Positions 15,787 to 22,498 of a stretch of DNA of 36,991 nt are shown here, piece after piece. The stretch spans positions 1-36,991 of the forward strand of contig CAJUNX010000002.1 in assembly GCA_910587865.1 (NCBI GenBank), given 5' to 3'. Each line of letters starts with the position of its first letter. Position 1 is the first letter of the stretch. Position numbers and translations under genes: made by a program. Below the pieces are notes generated by a model. It saw nothing but the letters and a program-made list of their open reading frames with translations, made no database searches and was not told the DNA's origin. The stretch is from an uncultured Roseburia sp. (lineage in GTDB: Bacteria > Bacillota > Clostridia > Lachnospirales > Lachnospiraceae).

Positions 15787-17379
15787 CTACTTTTGATTTG
15801 CAGGCTCCATACTGACAGAATGGCCCTTGATCTTGGCATGTTTCATTCCGTTCAGCACCTCTCTGCCGTATTCGCGCGGCACCTCCACAAACGTATACTT
15901 GTCGAACATGTCGATCGCGCCCACAAGTCCTCCCGGCATACCGGATTCTCCGGCCACCGCGCCTAGAATATCTCCCGGTTTTACCCGGTCCCTCTTTCCG
16001 ATGTTGATGAACAGACGCACCATGCCTTCCTCGGCTCCCGTGTGATCGAATTCCCGGTCGTCCTCTCTGTCGCTGTCCAGATTGACCTGGCCGAGAGCCT
16101 GCTTCAAAAATGCCGCGGCAATATCCATCGCGGTGTAATCCGATTCATTCACCTGCGCCTCAATGAGATTGATCATATCCTTCAGATTCTCTTCATCGAT
16201 GATCCGCGTGATCTCGTCCATGACCTTCTCCGCCTTGATCTGCGCCACGTCATCTGTAGACGGGATCGGCATCGCCACGATCTTTGTCTTACAGTAGCGC
16301 ATGATGTCTTTCAGCTTGTAGACCTCCTTGCCCTTGACAAAGGTAAAGGCGCGTCCCGTCCTGCCCGCGCGTCCCGTCCTGCCGATGCGGTGCACATAGT
16401 ACTCGTCGTCCTGCGGAATATCATAATTAAAAACCGCTTCCACATCGTCCACATCAATGCCGCGCGCCGCCACGTCCGTCGCGATGAGAATCTCGGTCTT
16501 GCCGTTGCGGAATCCTTTCATCACGCGGTCGCGCTGCGTCTGTTTCATATCTCCGTGCAGCCCCTCCGCAAAATATCCGCGGCCCTGCAGCTCCTCCGTC
16601 AGCTCGTCCACCATGCGCTTGGTATTGCAGAATACCAGAGACAGCTTCGGGTTGTAATAGTCGAGGAGTCTTGTGAGCACTTCCGCCTTGCTGTTTCTGC
16701 GGACATCATAATAGTACTGTTCAATGCTCGGAACCGTCAGCTCCTTTTTTACCACCTTGATTTTTATCGCGTCGTGCTGGTATTTTTTCGTGATCTCGAG
16801 AATCGGCTTCGGCATGGTCGCTGAAAAGAGCACGGTCTGGCGCTCCTCCATCGGGATGTATTCCAAGATCGTCTCAATGTCCTCGCGGAATCCCATGTTT
16901 AACATCTCATCCGCCTCATCCAGCACAATCGTGTTCACGGCATCGCAGCGGATCGTCTTTCTGCGCAGATGGTCCATCACACGACCCGGCGTGCCGATGA
17001 TGATCTGAACGCCGCCCTTTAACGCCCGGATCTGACGGCTGATCTCCTGGCCGCCGTAGATCGGAAGCACCTTGATGCCGTGCATATATTTGCCGAGTTT
17101 GCGAATCTCATCCGCCACCTGAATCGCAAGCTCTCTCGTCGGGGAGAGCACGATCACCTGCGTCTTCCTGCTGTTTACATCCACCTTGTGCAGAATCGGA
17201 ATCCCGAACGCCGCCGTCTTGCCCGTCCCTGTCTGCGCCTGTCCGATCACGTCCGATCCGGACATCACGACCGGGATCGCCTGACTCTGTATCGGCGTGG
17301 TCTCCTCAAATCCCATCTCTTTAATCGCCCGCAGCACCTGCGGGTATAGTCCTAATTCGTCAAATTTTACTGTTTCCAT
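15787..17379 (-). CDS. DEAD-box RNA helicase with DbpA-type RNA-binding domain
   Basis: A 530-residue ATP-dependent RNA helicase of the DeaD/CshA/DbpA group, acting in ribosome assembly and RNA turnover, mostly in the cold. Motifs in order: Q motif (GFEETTPIQSQAI), AQTGTGKT, PTRELAIQ, TPGRVMDHL, DEADEM, SATMP, the RecA2 motifs ATDVAARGIDV and HRIGRTGRAGRTG, then a C-terminal DbpA-type RNA-binding domain (VRLFINIGKRDRVKPGDILG onward). Start at 17379 with GGAG 6 bases upstream; upstream in-frame ATGs run into the leader. It has its own promoter (17551-17579) and a structured leader of about 165 bases, consistent with post-transcriptional or cold control. Single-gene unit with its own terminator. 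Confidence 0.95.
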   Translation of the reverse strand: METVKFDELGLYPQVLRAIKEMGFEETTPIQSQAIPVVMSGSDVIGQAQTGTGKTAAFGIPILHKVDVNSRKTQVIVLSPTRELAIQVADEIRKLGKYMHGIKVLPIYGGQEISRQIRALKGGVQIIIGTPGRVMDHLRRKTIRCDAVNTIVLDEADEMLNMGFREDIETILEYIPMEERQTVLFSATMPKPILEITKKYQHDAIKIKVVKKELTVPSIEQYYYDVRRNSKAEVLTRLLDYYNPKLSLVFCNTKRMVDELTEELQGRGYFAEGLHGDMKQTQRDRVMKGFRNGKTEILIATDVAARGIDVDDVEAVFNYDIPQDDEYYVHRIGRTGRAGRTGRAFTFVKGKEVYKLKDIMRYCKTKIVAMPIPSTDDVAQIKAEKVMDEITRIIDEENLKDMINLIEAQVNESDYTAMDIAAAFLKQALGQVNLDSDREDDREFDHTGAEEGMVRLFINIGKRDRVKPGDILGAVAGESGMPGGLVGAIDMFDKYTFVEVPREYGREVLNGMKHAKIKGHSVSMEPANQK

Positions 17380-17389
17380 ATCGTTCTCC

Positions 17390-17545
17390 ATTCCAAAGCG
17401 TATACGCGTCGGACAGCGCGGATTTCTGATCCGCGTCCGCCATAAAAGCTTCTTTGTGACGCTCCGGCACAAAGAGCTGTCTGCATGTCCTTCCTGCGGA
17501 CAGACGATGAGGGCGCATCAAATGATGCACCCTCATGCACAACTC
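17390..17545 (-). promoter_or_regulatory. Structured 5' leader of the helicase mRNA
   Basis: Between the predicted transcription start (about 17544) and the helicase ribosome site are three hairpins. Read from the 5' end of the RNA they are ATGAGGG-x-GCATCA pairing with TGATGC-x-CCCTCAT (17507-17536), TGTCC/GGACA (17486-17502, with the alternative GTCTG/CAGAC at 17479-17505), and CGCGGAT/ATCCGCG (17417-17435). None is followed by a T-run. Long folded leaders are a known feature of cold-inducible, autoregulated DEAD-box helicase mRNAs. Confidence 0.6.
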
Positions 17546-17550
17546 GTTTG

Positions 17551-17579
17551 ACTTTAGCACGCTTCCTCTGATTTGTCAA
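17551..17579 (-). promoter_or_regulatory. Promoter of the DEAD-box helicase gene
   Basis: On the minus strand TTGACA (17579-17574) and TAAAGT (17556-17551, preceded by TGC) are separated by 17 bases. It is one of the best vegetative promoters in the window. Confidence 0.75.
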
Positions 17580-17799
17580 GGAAAATCGGATACGTCTCTC
17601 TATCTATGTAACCCATAACCTCGCGGTTGTGGGCATTACTCATATAAAAAGCAATCGATAGAAAGGTATCTTATCCAGGCAGAAATACGGTACGGTAACG
17701 GTCTGACTCCGCTGTACTTTGGTAAAAATGTAACATGTTTCGATTGCGGGTGTTTTACGTCACAGTACATTGTATGCCCGGTAAGTGAAATGTTTCCTT
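17580..17799. other. Intergenic region with hairpin and possible micro-ORF
   Basis: This region between the helicase promoter and spoIIQ holds a stem CCCATAACC / GGTTGTGGG around TCGC (17612-17620, 17625-17633), fully paired only if transcribed rightward (one U-G pair). It also holds a 29-codon reading frame on the minus strand, 17643 to 17554 (starts MSNAHNREVMGYIDRE), with no ribosome site. No clear terminator for spoIIQ was seen. Confidence 0.35.
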
Positions 17800-18675
17800 T
17801 TAGTCGAAAAATTCGACCGGGTCCACCGGTTCTCCGTCTTTTTCCAGCGCAAAATACAGATTGCTTCCCTCCACTGAAAAATACTTCGTCGGCTCGCCGA
17901 TATAGGCCAGCACATGGCCGGACTCCACATAATCTCCGACTGCAAAATTCGGCTCCTTTAACTGTCCGTAGATTGCCTGATAGCCGTCCCCAAGGTCCAC
18001 CGTCATCGTACAGCCTGTCACTTCGTTTGTAGAAATATCCGTCACCTGTCCTCTCGCAACGGAGATCACTTTATCATTGACCGCGCCCGAGATAATAATC
18101 GCCGGGTTATACTTATACTGATCAAGTGTCGGAAAGTATACGGTTGCATCCATACTGTAATTTAAGATGACATTCCCCTCCATCGGCCACAAAAGCCCGT
18201 TTTCCGGTGCGAAATGGAGCGGTTCGCTCTGTACGGCAGTCTCCTCTGCCGGCTCCTCCGCCGTCAGTTCACCGCCTGCCTCTCCGGTCACATCCGCGGG
18301 TGTTTCCGGTTCACCCTGCACTTCCGCCGGCTGCTCTGGCTGTGTCTCCACGGGTTTCGGCCAGCCCGCTTTTTCCGTACCGGTCCCTGTGTTCTTTTTT
18401 GTATTGTTCGTCCCTGCATCCGGATGTTTCTCTTCCGTGGATTCCGGCTGGATCACCGCGGATGCCTCCGCCGCATCTTCCGTGTCCTCCGTCGCCGCCG
18501 CAAGCTCCTGCTGCTGGTTCATCTCATCGGCAAGCTCCGCCTCTAACTGCTCCCGCTGCTTTTCCTGTCTGCTGCTGTAGAGCATTGTGGTACCTACAAT
18601 CGCGATCACAACGATCGCACCTGCAATCAGATATTGCTTCCGCCGGAAAAAACCGGCAAAACCATTCTTTTTCAT
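17800..18675 (-). CDS. spoIIQ: SpoIIQ-like sporulation protein (degenerate LytM/M23)
   Basis: A 291-residue single-pass membrane protein: short N-terminal cytoplasmic part, membrane helix about 16-34, an about 125-residue Glu/Pro/Thr-rich linker, and a C-terminal LytM/M23-like domain (about 160-291). In B. subtilis and C. difficile SpoIIQ sits in the forespore membrane and forms the forespore-mother cell channel with SpoIIIAH. Zinc-peptidase ligands appear to be lost: the HxxxD region reads NPAIIISGAVND and the usual HLYFE reads NLYFA, so an enzyme role is unlikely. The gene lies directly downstream of spoIID, as in other Clostridia. A sigma-F-like -10 lies upstream. GGTGAT 5 bases before the ATG supports the start. 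Confidence 0.82.
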   Translation of the reverse strand: MKKNGFAGFFRRKQYLIAGAIVVIAIVGTTMLYSSRQEKQREQLEAELADEMNQQQELAAATEDTEDAAEASAVIQPESTEEKHPDAGTNNTKKNTGTGTEKAGWPKPVETQPEQPAEVQGEPETPADVTGEAGGELTAEEPAEETAVQSEPLHFAPENGLLWPMEGNVILNYSMDATVYFPTLDQYKYNPAIIISGAVNDKVISVARGQVTDISTNEVTGCTMTVDLGDGYQAIYGQLKEPNFAVGDYVESGHVLAYIGEPTKYFSVEGSNLYFALEKDGEPVDPVEFFD

Positions 18676-18708
18676 CCTCTATCACCATCCATTGTTTATT
18701 TTTAAGTA

Positions 18709-18737
18709 TAGTGTTACCTGATTTGGATGGTTTATGC
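18709..18737 (-). promoter_or_regulatory. Possible sigma-F promoter of spoIIQ
   Basis: On the minus strand GGTAACACTA (18718-18709) fits the forespore sigma-F -10 consensus GGNNANANT. GCATA (18737-18733), a sigma-F-like -35, is 14 bases upstream, one or two fewer than usual. spoIIQ is sigma-F dependent in Bacillus. Confidence 0.4.
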
Positions 18738-18795
18738 AGGCTTCCGCGATTTTACCATGAAAGTCCGCTCCCGGCGCAGGCAGAACGCACACCTG

Positions 18796-19731
18796 TCATT
18801 CGCCGACCTTTTTTACTTCCGTTCCCGGATAGAAGTATGCGAGGATCTCCCGGTATCCCGCCCCCTTCTTTGCCATGCACTCCGCCGTGTACTGGCTAAG
18901 TCCGAGTCCGTGGCCGAATCCTCTTGTGACAATCCGTATCTGCCCGTCAAGCTCCGTGAGGGTAAAACAGGCTGAATGTAATCCGATGCGATTGCGGAAT
19001 TCTTCTCCGCTTACCTCTATGTTCCCGATCTTAAGTTCAATGACATATCCGGCCTCATCCCTGCTTAAAACCGCAATATCCGATACGTCTTTTATCTCCG
19101 CTTTATCAAATTCTTCGCGGCATTTTTCTATAAAATCTTCCAGTTTCATGCTGGTCACACACAGAGAACCTTCCGCCGTGGCGTCCTCCACACAGGAGAT
19201 CTGCGTCAGGTAAGGCATATCGGCCTCCTCATACAGAGTTGAGATGTCTCTCGTCATTCCGGCACTCATCGCATGGTATGGCGTGTACGCAAAATCCCCC
19301 TCCCACATCAGCACCTCATCTTTTGTGAGCGCGGTGCACGCCTCAAGTCTCTGACGGATTTCGGGATAGTCCTCCCCCCAGAGCGCCCTCATCTCTTCCT
19401 CCGTAAGTCCCACCGGCTCGTCGGTCTGCTTTTCCCATGCGTCGTACAGGCTGGTTCTCACAATCACACTCTGTGCAAGAATTGCCTCGTCTCCCGCATC
19501 GGCGCGGATTTCTTTTGCAAGAATGCCGATGATTTTCTGTTCTGTATCTGTTGTCTGTTCCGTTTTGTGCGGTATCGGTTCTTCCGTGTCCGCCCACAGA
19601 TCCTGTTCCCCGTATATCACATCCTCCAGTTTCATGCGCTGCAGAATGATGGTGAGAAACAGCGGCAGCAGAATCACTGCGATCACAAGTGTCAGAAGCC
19701 TGTCCAGTTTCTTTCCCAGTTTTTTTTCCAT
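18796..19731 (-). CDS. spoIID: Stage II sporulation protein D (SpoIID)
   Basis: A 311-residue membrane-anchored lytic transglycosylase that, with SpoIIM and SpoIIP, thins septal peptidoglycan so that the mother cell can engulf the forespore. A basic N-terminus (MEKKLGKKLDRL) and one membrane helix (about 13-30) precede the SpoIID domain: GILAKEIRADAGDEAILAQS with the conserved catalytic-type Glu, VRTSLYDAW, YHAMSAGMT, and the C-terminal GFGHGLGLSQY with AKKGAGYREIL. The start at 19731 has GGGAG upstream; a longer frame from 19866 lacks a ribosome site and would bury the membrane anchor. A sigma-E-like promoter sits just upstream, as expected for a mother-cell gene. spoIIQ follows after 120 bases. 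Confidence 0.93.
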   Translation of the reverse strand: MEKKLGKKLDRLLTLVIAVILLPLFLTIILQRMKLEDVIYGEQDLWADTEEPIPHKTEQTTDTEQKIIGILAKEIRADAGDEAILAQSVIVRTSLYDAWEKQTDEPVGLTEEEMRALWGEDYPEIRQRLEACTALTKDEVLMWEGDFAYTPYHAMSAGMTRDISTLYEEADMPYLTQISCVEDATAEGSLCVTSMKLEDFIEKCREEFDKAEIKDVSDIAVLSRDEAGYVIELKIGNIEVSGEEFRNRIGLHSACFTLTELDGQIRIVTRGFGHGLGLSQYTAECMAKKGAGYREILAYFYPGTEVKKVGE

Positions 19732-19753
19732 AAAAAAATCTCCCTGTCCCTTT

Positions 19754-19781
19754 ATTATATGAGACAGGAAGATTTTCATTC
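19754..19781 (-). promoter_or_regulatory. Sigma-E-like promoter of spoIID
   Basis: On the minus strand GAATGA (19781-19776) and CATATAAT (19761-19754) are separated by 14 bases. The -10 matches the mother-cell sigma-E consensus CATACAnT at 7 of 8 positions. In B. subtilis spoIID is sigma-E dependent. The -10 also resembles a vegetative TATAAT, so sigma-A use cannot be excluded. Confidence 0.5.
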
Positions 19782-19890
19782 CGTTTTCCTCTGACGGCTT
19801 TCCTCTGTGCCATCCATCCCGGGACAGTGCGCCGTGCTCTTTGTGCCGGCGGTGTCGATAACGCACACGCTGTGTTCGCCAAACTTCACA

Positions 19891-20862
19891 TCAGTAGTAG
19901 ATCGACTGCATCATTTCCGTTGTGAGTGAAAAAACTTCCGTGAATAACATGCCGATGTTGACCAGCACAAGGATCGAAAGAAGCACGGTAAACAGAATCG
20001 CCAGCGTCTTTTTTCGTCCAAGCACATGCGTGCGCCAGATATAATAGCCCGGTGTCAGAAAGATCGCAAACAAAATCAGACCGGTCACCTTATAATTGGC
20101 TTTGCTGACGAAAACGATATCGAGTATCACAAAAACAATATATGCAATAAAAAGCAGACTGCTGATATTGGACAGCACACTGTACATATTGTCATTCATA
20201 AGCTGATAGACATATGTTCCGTTCATCAAACTCTCGTAGTCCTCAATCACATCAAACATGATCCACGAGGTAACGATCCCGATCACCTGACGAAGAACCA
20301 TGACCGCCAGCAGGATGTGGCAGAATACATCCTTTACCTGACCGTGCCAGGGCTGATCATACGGATTTTGCCGGCCGGCATAGGGATTTCCATATCCGGG
20401 GCCATACGGCTGGTTCCCGTAGCCGCCCGTCGGCTGGTTCCCGTACGGCTGATTTCCGTAGCCGCCCGCATTTCCATAGCCCTGACCGGCCGGGGTTCCG
20501 TAGCCGCCGGCATTCCCGTAGCTCCCGGCCTGACCTGGCTGATTTCCGTAGCCGCCCGACTGACCGGCCGGGGTTCCGTAGCCGCCCGCATTTCCATAGC
20601 TGCCCGACGCTCCTCCCGGCTGACCTGGCTGATTTCCGTAGCCGCCCGCATTCCCGTAGCTCCCGGCCTGACCTGGCTGATTTCCGTAGCCGCCCGACTG
20701 ACCGGCCGGGGTTCCGTAGCCGCCCGCATTTCCATAGCCCTGACCGGCCTGATTTCCAGCTGTTCTCCCTGCGGCTCTCTCTTTGTCCTGACGCTCATAT
20801 AATGCGGACTCTTCCCCGTATGTGCGGGGCTGCTCTCCCTCAAATCTTCCATTCTGTTCCAT
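19891..20862 (-). CDS. Gly/Tyr/Asn/Gln-rich repeat membrane protein
   Basis: A 323-residue protein of two parts. Residues about 40-170 are built from repeats of the kind GGYGNQPGQ, AGSYGNA and GGYGTPAGQ, very rich in Gly, Tyr, Asn, Gln and Pro, like prion-type or phase-separating low-complexity sequences. Residues about 178-323 carry four to five membrane helices (VFCHILLAVMVLRQVIGIV, LLFIAYIVFVILDIVFV, VTGLILFAIFLTPGYYIW, LAILFTVLLSILVLVNIGMLF). There is no signal peptide, so the repeat part is probably cytosolic. GGAGG lies 6 bases before the ATG. The gene follows rsmA on the same strand, after a duplicated rsmA 3' end. No enzymatic motif seen; function unknown. The repeats contain a perfect 89-bp DNA duplication. 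Confidence 0.85.
   Translation of the reverse strand: MEQNGRFEGEQPRTYGEESALYERQDKERAAGRTAGNQAGQGYGNAGGYGTPAGQSGGYGNQPGQAGSYGNAGGYGNQPGQPGGASGSYGNAGGYGTPAGQSGGYGNQPGQAGSYGNAGGYGTPAGQGYGNAGGYGNQPYGNQPTGGYGNQPYGPGYGNPYAGRQNPYDQPWHGQVKDVFCHILLAVMVLRQVIGIVTSWIMFDVIEDYESLMNGTYVYQLMNDNMYSVLSNISSLLFIAYIVFVILDIVFVSKANYKVTGLILFAIFLTPGYYIWRTHVLGRKKTLAILFTVLLSILVLVNIGMLFTEVFSLTTEMMQSIYY
20511..20737 (-). repeat. 89-bp perfect direct repeats in the Gly/Tyr-rich gene
   Basis: Bases 20511-20599 and 20649-20737 are identical over 89 positions. They are offset by 138 bases (46 codons), so the frame is kept. Shorter related units (GGYGN, GGYGT) extend from about 20400 to 20755. Identity at the DNA level points to recent duplication. 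Confidence 0.9.
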
Positions 20863-20872
20863 CTCTTACCTC

Positions 20873-21068
20873 CATATTCGAAACCCGTCAGCCACTTCTG
20901 GTGTCCCTGCCCCGTTATCCTTCCTCCTCTGCCGCACGGTTCTCTGCGGCCCCCTCCGCTGTTTCTTCTGTCATATTCAAACCCCGGCAGCCTCTTCTGA
21001 CATCCCTGCCCCGTTATCCTTCTTCCTCTGACGCACGGTTCTCTGCGGCCCCCCTCCGCTGTTTCTTC
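20873..21068 (-). repeat. Tandem duplication of the rsmA 3' end
   Basis: Bases 20873-20968 and 20972-21068 are near-identical copies (96 and 97 bp, about a dozen differences including one indel). The right copy holds the actual 3' end of rsmA. The left copy is a diverged duplicate without function as code, and its far end supplies the ribosome site of the next gene. Confidence 0.88.
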
Positions 21069-21922
21069 CATATAATATCAGAAAGCTCTGCAAACTGCTT
21101 CAGAGAAAGCGTTTCCCCGCGCACCGAGGGCGATACGCCCAGCTCCCTGATGCACTCCTGGACCGTTTCCTTTGAGAGACCGATTCCCGGCGCATTGCCA
21201 AGCCCGTTCGCAAGCGTCTTCCTCCTCTGATTAAACGATGCACGTATGATCCGAAACATCAGCGCTTCATCTTTTACGCAGACCGGCGGCTCTTTATATC
21301 TTACCAGTGTAATCACCGTACTTCCGACCTTCGGCCTCGGCAGAAAACAGTTTGGCGGTACATTTGCCACAATCTCCGGCATGGAATAATACTGCACCGC
21401 CAAAGAAAGCGCACCGTAATCCTTTGTTCCCGGCTTTGCCTGCATCCGGTCAGCGACTTCCTTCTGTACCATCACGGTTATACGCTCCACCGGCATCCCG
21501 CTCTCAAACAATCCCATGATAATCGGTGTCGTAATATAATAAGGAAGATTGGCCACGACTTTTACAGGACGTCCCGCATTCTTTTCGCTGACCAGCTCCT
21601 GCAGATCCAGCTTCAGCACATCCTCCCAGATCACCGTCACATTGTCATATTCTCCCAAAGTCTCTGCCAGTACCGGCTCCAGATTCCGATCGATCTCCAC
21701 CGCGGCGACCTCCCTCGCACTCTCGCAGAGATACTGCGTCATCGTGCCGATCCCCGGGCCGATCTCCAGCACAAAATCTTCCTTTGTGACGCCCGAAGCC
21801 TCAATAATCTTTGAGAGGACATGCGGATCAATGAGAAAATTCTGACCGAACCGCTTCTGGGTATGAAACTGATACTTCTGCAGCACCGCAATCGTATTCT
21901 GCGGGATCCCGAGCGACGCCAT
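21014..21922 (-). CDS. rsmA: 16S rRNA (adenine1518/1519-N6)-dimethyltransferase
   Basis: A 302-residue RsmA/KsgA enzyme that dimethylates two adjacent adenines in the 3' terminal hairpin of 16S rRNA during small-subunit maturation, using S-adenosylmethionine. Signatures: KRFGQNFLID near the N-terminus, EIGPGIGTMTQ (SAM-binding loop), AVEIDRNL, the catalytic NLPYYITTP, and NCFLPRPKVGS, then the helical C-terminal domain with FNQRRKTLANGL. The start codon overlaps the stop of the preceding gene (TAATG), so translation is coupled. The last about 18 codons lie in one copy of a tandem duplication, giving a slightly basic then acidic tail (RRGAAENRASEEEG) past the usual end of the family. Confidence 0.96.
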   Translation of the reverse strand: MASLGIPQNTIAVLQKYQFHTQKRFGQNFLIDPHVLSKIIEASGVTKEDFVLEIGPGIGTMTQYLCESAREVAAVEIDRNLEPVLAETLGEYDNVTVIWEDVLKLDLQELVSEKNAGRPVKVVANLPYYITTPIIMGLFESGMPVERITVMVQKEVADRMQAKPGTKDYGALSLAVQYYSMPEIVANVPPNCFLPRPKVGSTVITLVRYKEPPVCVKDEALMFRIIRASFNQRRKTLANGLGNAPGIGLSKETVQECIRELGVSPSVRGETLSLKQFAELSDIIWKKQRRGAAENRASEEEG

Positions 21923-22329
21923 TATGAGAGTACCTCATCATATAGTCTGTCCAGAAATTCCGCATACAGCCGCTGAAATGTCTCATGGAAAATCTGCGCC
22001 ACATTTTTACCGGCGTCTCCGGCCATCTGCGCCTCCTCATAAAGCGCAAACGCCGTCTCATAAAGCTCTGGATTTTTGTCGTAAAAAACTTCGGTCAGAC
22101 CGTCCTGAAAGGTAAACTGCGCCTCCTGTGACAGATTTTCCTTAAAATCATCTTTGGATACACATCCTTTTTCCTCATAATCCGACAGATAGATATGGCC
22201 GTTTGCCGATGTCACAAAATCCGTAAATGCCTCACGGACGTCCTCATAGGTGACCGGCACATAATGCCCCTCCCAGTATCTGTCAAATGTCTCCCGATCC
22301 GGAAACTGCTCAAAAATATCTGCTCCCAT
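21922..22329 (-). CDS. Small acidic protein coupled to rsmA
   Basis: A 135-residue soluble protein, acidic and rich in aromatic residues, predicted mostly helical (QFPDRETFDRYWEGHYVPVTY, then a C-terminal helix FHETFQRLYAEFLDRLYDEVL). I do not recognise a domain with known activity. No signal peptide or membrane segment. GGAG lies 8 bases before the ATG, and its stop codon overlaps the rsmA start, so the two are translated together, perhaps in ribosome maturation; that is inference from position only. Confidence 0.78.
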   Translation of the reverse strand: MGADIFEQFPDRETFDRYWEGHYVPVTYEDVREAFTDFVTSANGHIYLSDYEEKGCVSKDDFKENLSQEAQFTFQDGLTEVFYDKNPELYETAFALYEEAQMAGDAGKNVAQIFHETFQRLYAEFLDRLYDEVLS

Positions 22330-22418
22330 CTGCTTTTCTCCTTTATCGTCCCGTCATCCGGGGTGAAGGCGGACCGGCATATTCACCGGATCGCGATACA
22401 TACTTCCCGCCTCCGCTC

Positions 22419-22427
22419 ATTATACCA
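22419..22427 (-). promoter_or_regulatory. Extended -10 promoter of the rsmA operon
   Basis: On the minus strand TGGTATAAT (22427-22419) is an extended -10 element about 90 bases before the first gene. No convincing -35 is seen. Confidence 0.45.
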
Positions 22428-22498
22428 TTCCGGGACAGACTTTACCACCCCCGGAAATCATAGTTTGGATCAGGTGTTCTGCGCACTCCTCTCCGCAG

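Noticed and set aside
19780..19880. A short minus-strand frame just after the Gly/Tyr-rich gene (begins VKFGEHSVCVID)
   Set aside because: Codon-like for 37 codons, but it starts with GTG without a ribosome site and contains the spoIID -35; not supportable as a gene.
19345..19882. A minus-strand frame of 179 codons overlapping spoIID
   Set aside because: It overlaps the well-supported SpoIID frame; composition is Arg/Asn/Gly-rich and it has no recognisable motif or ribosome site.
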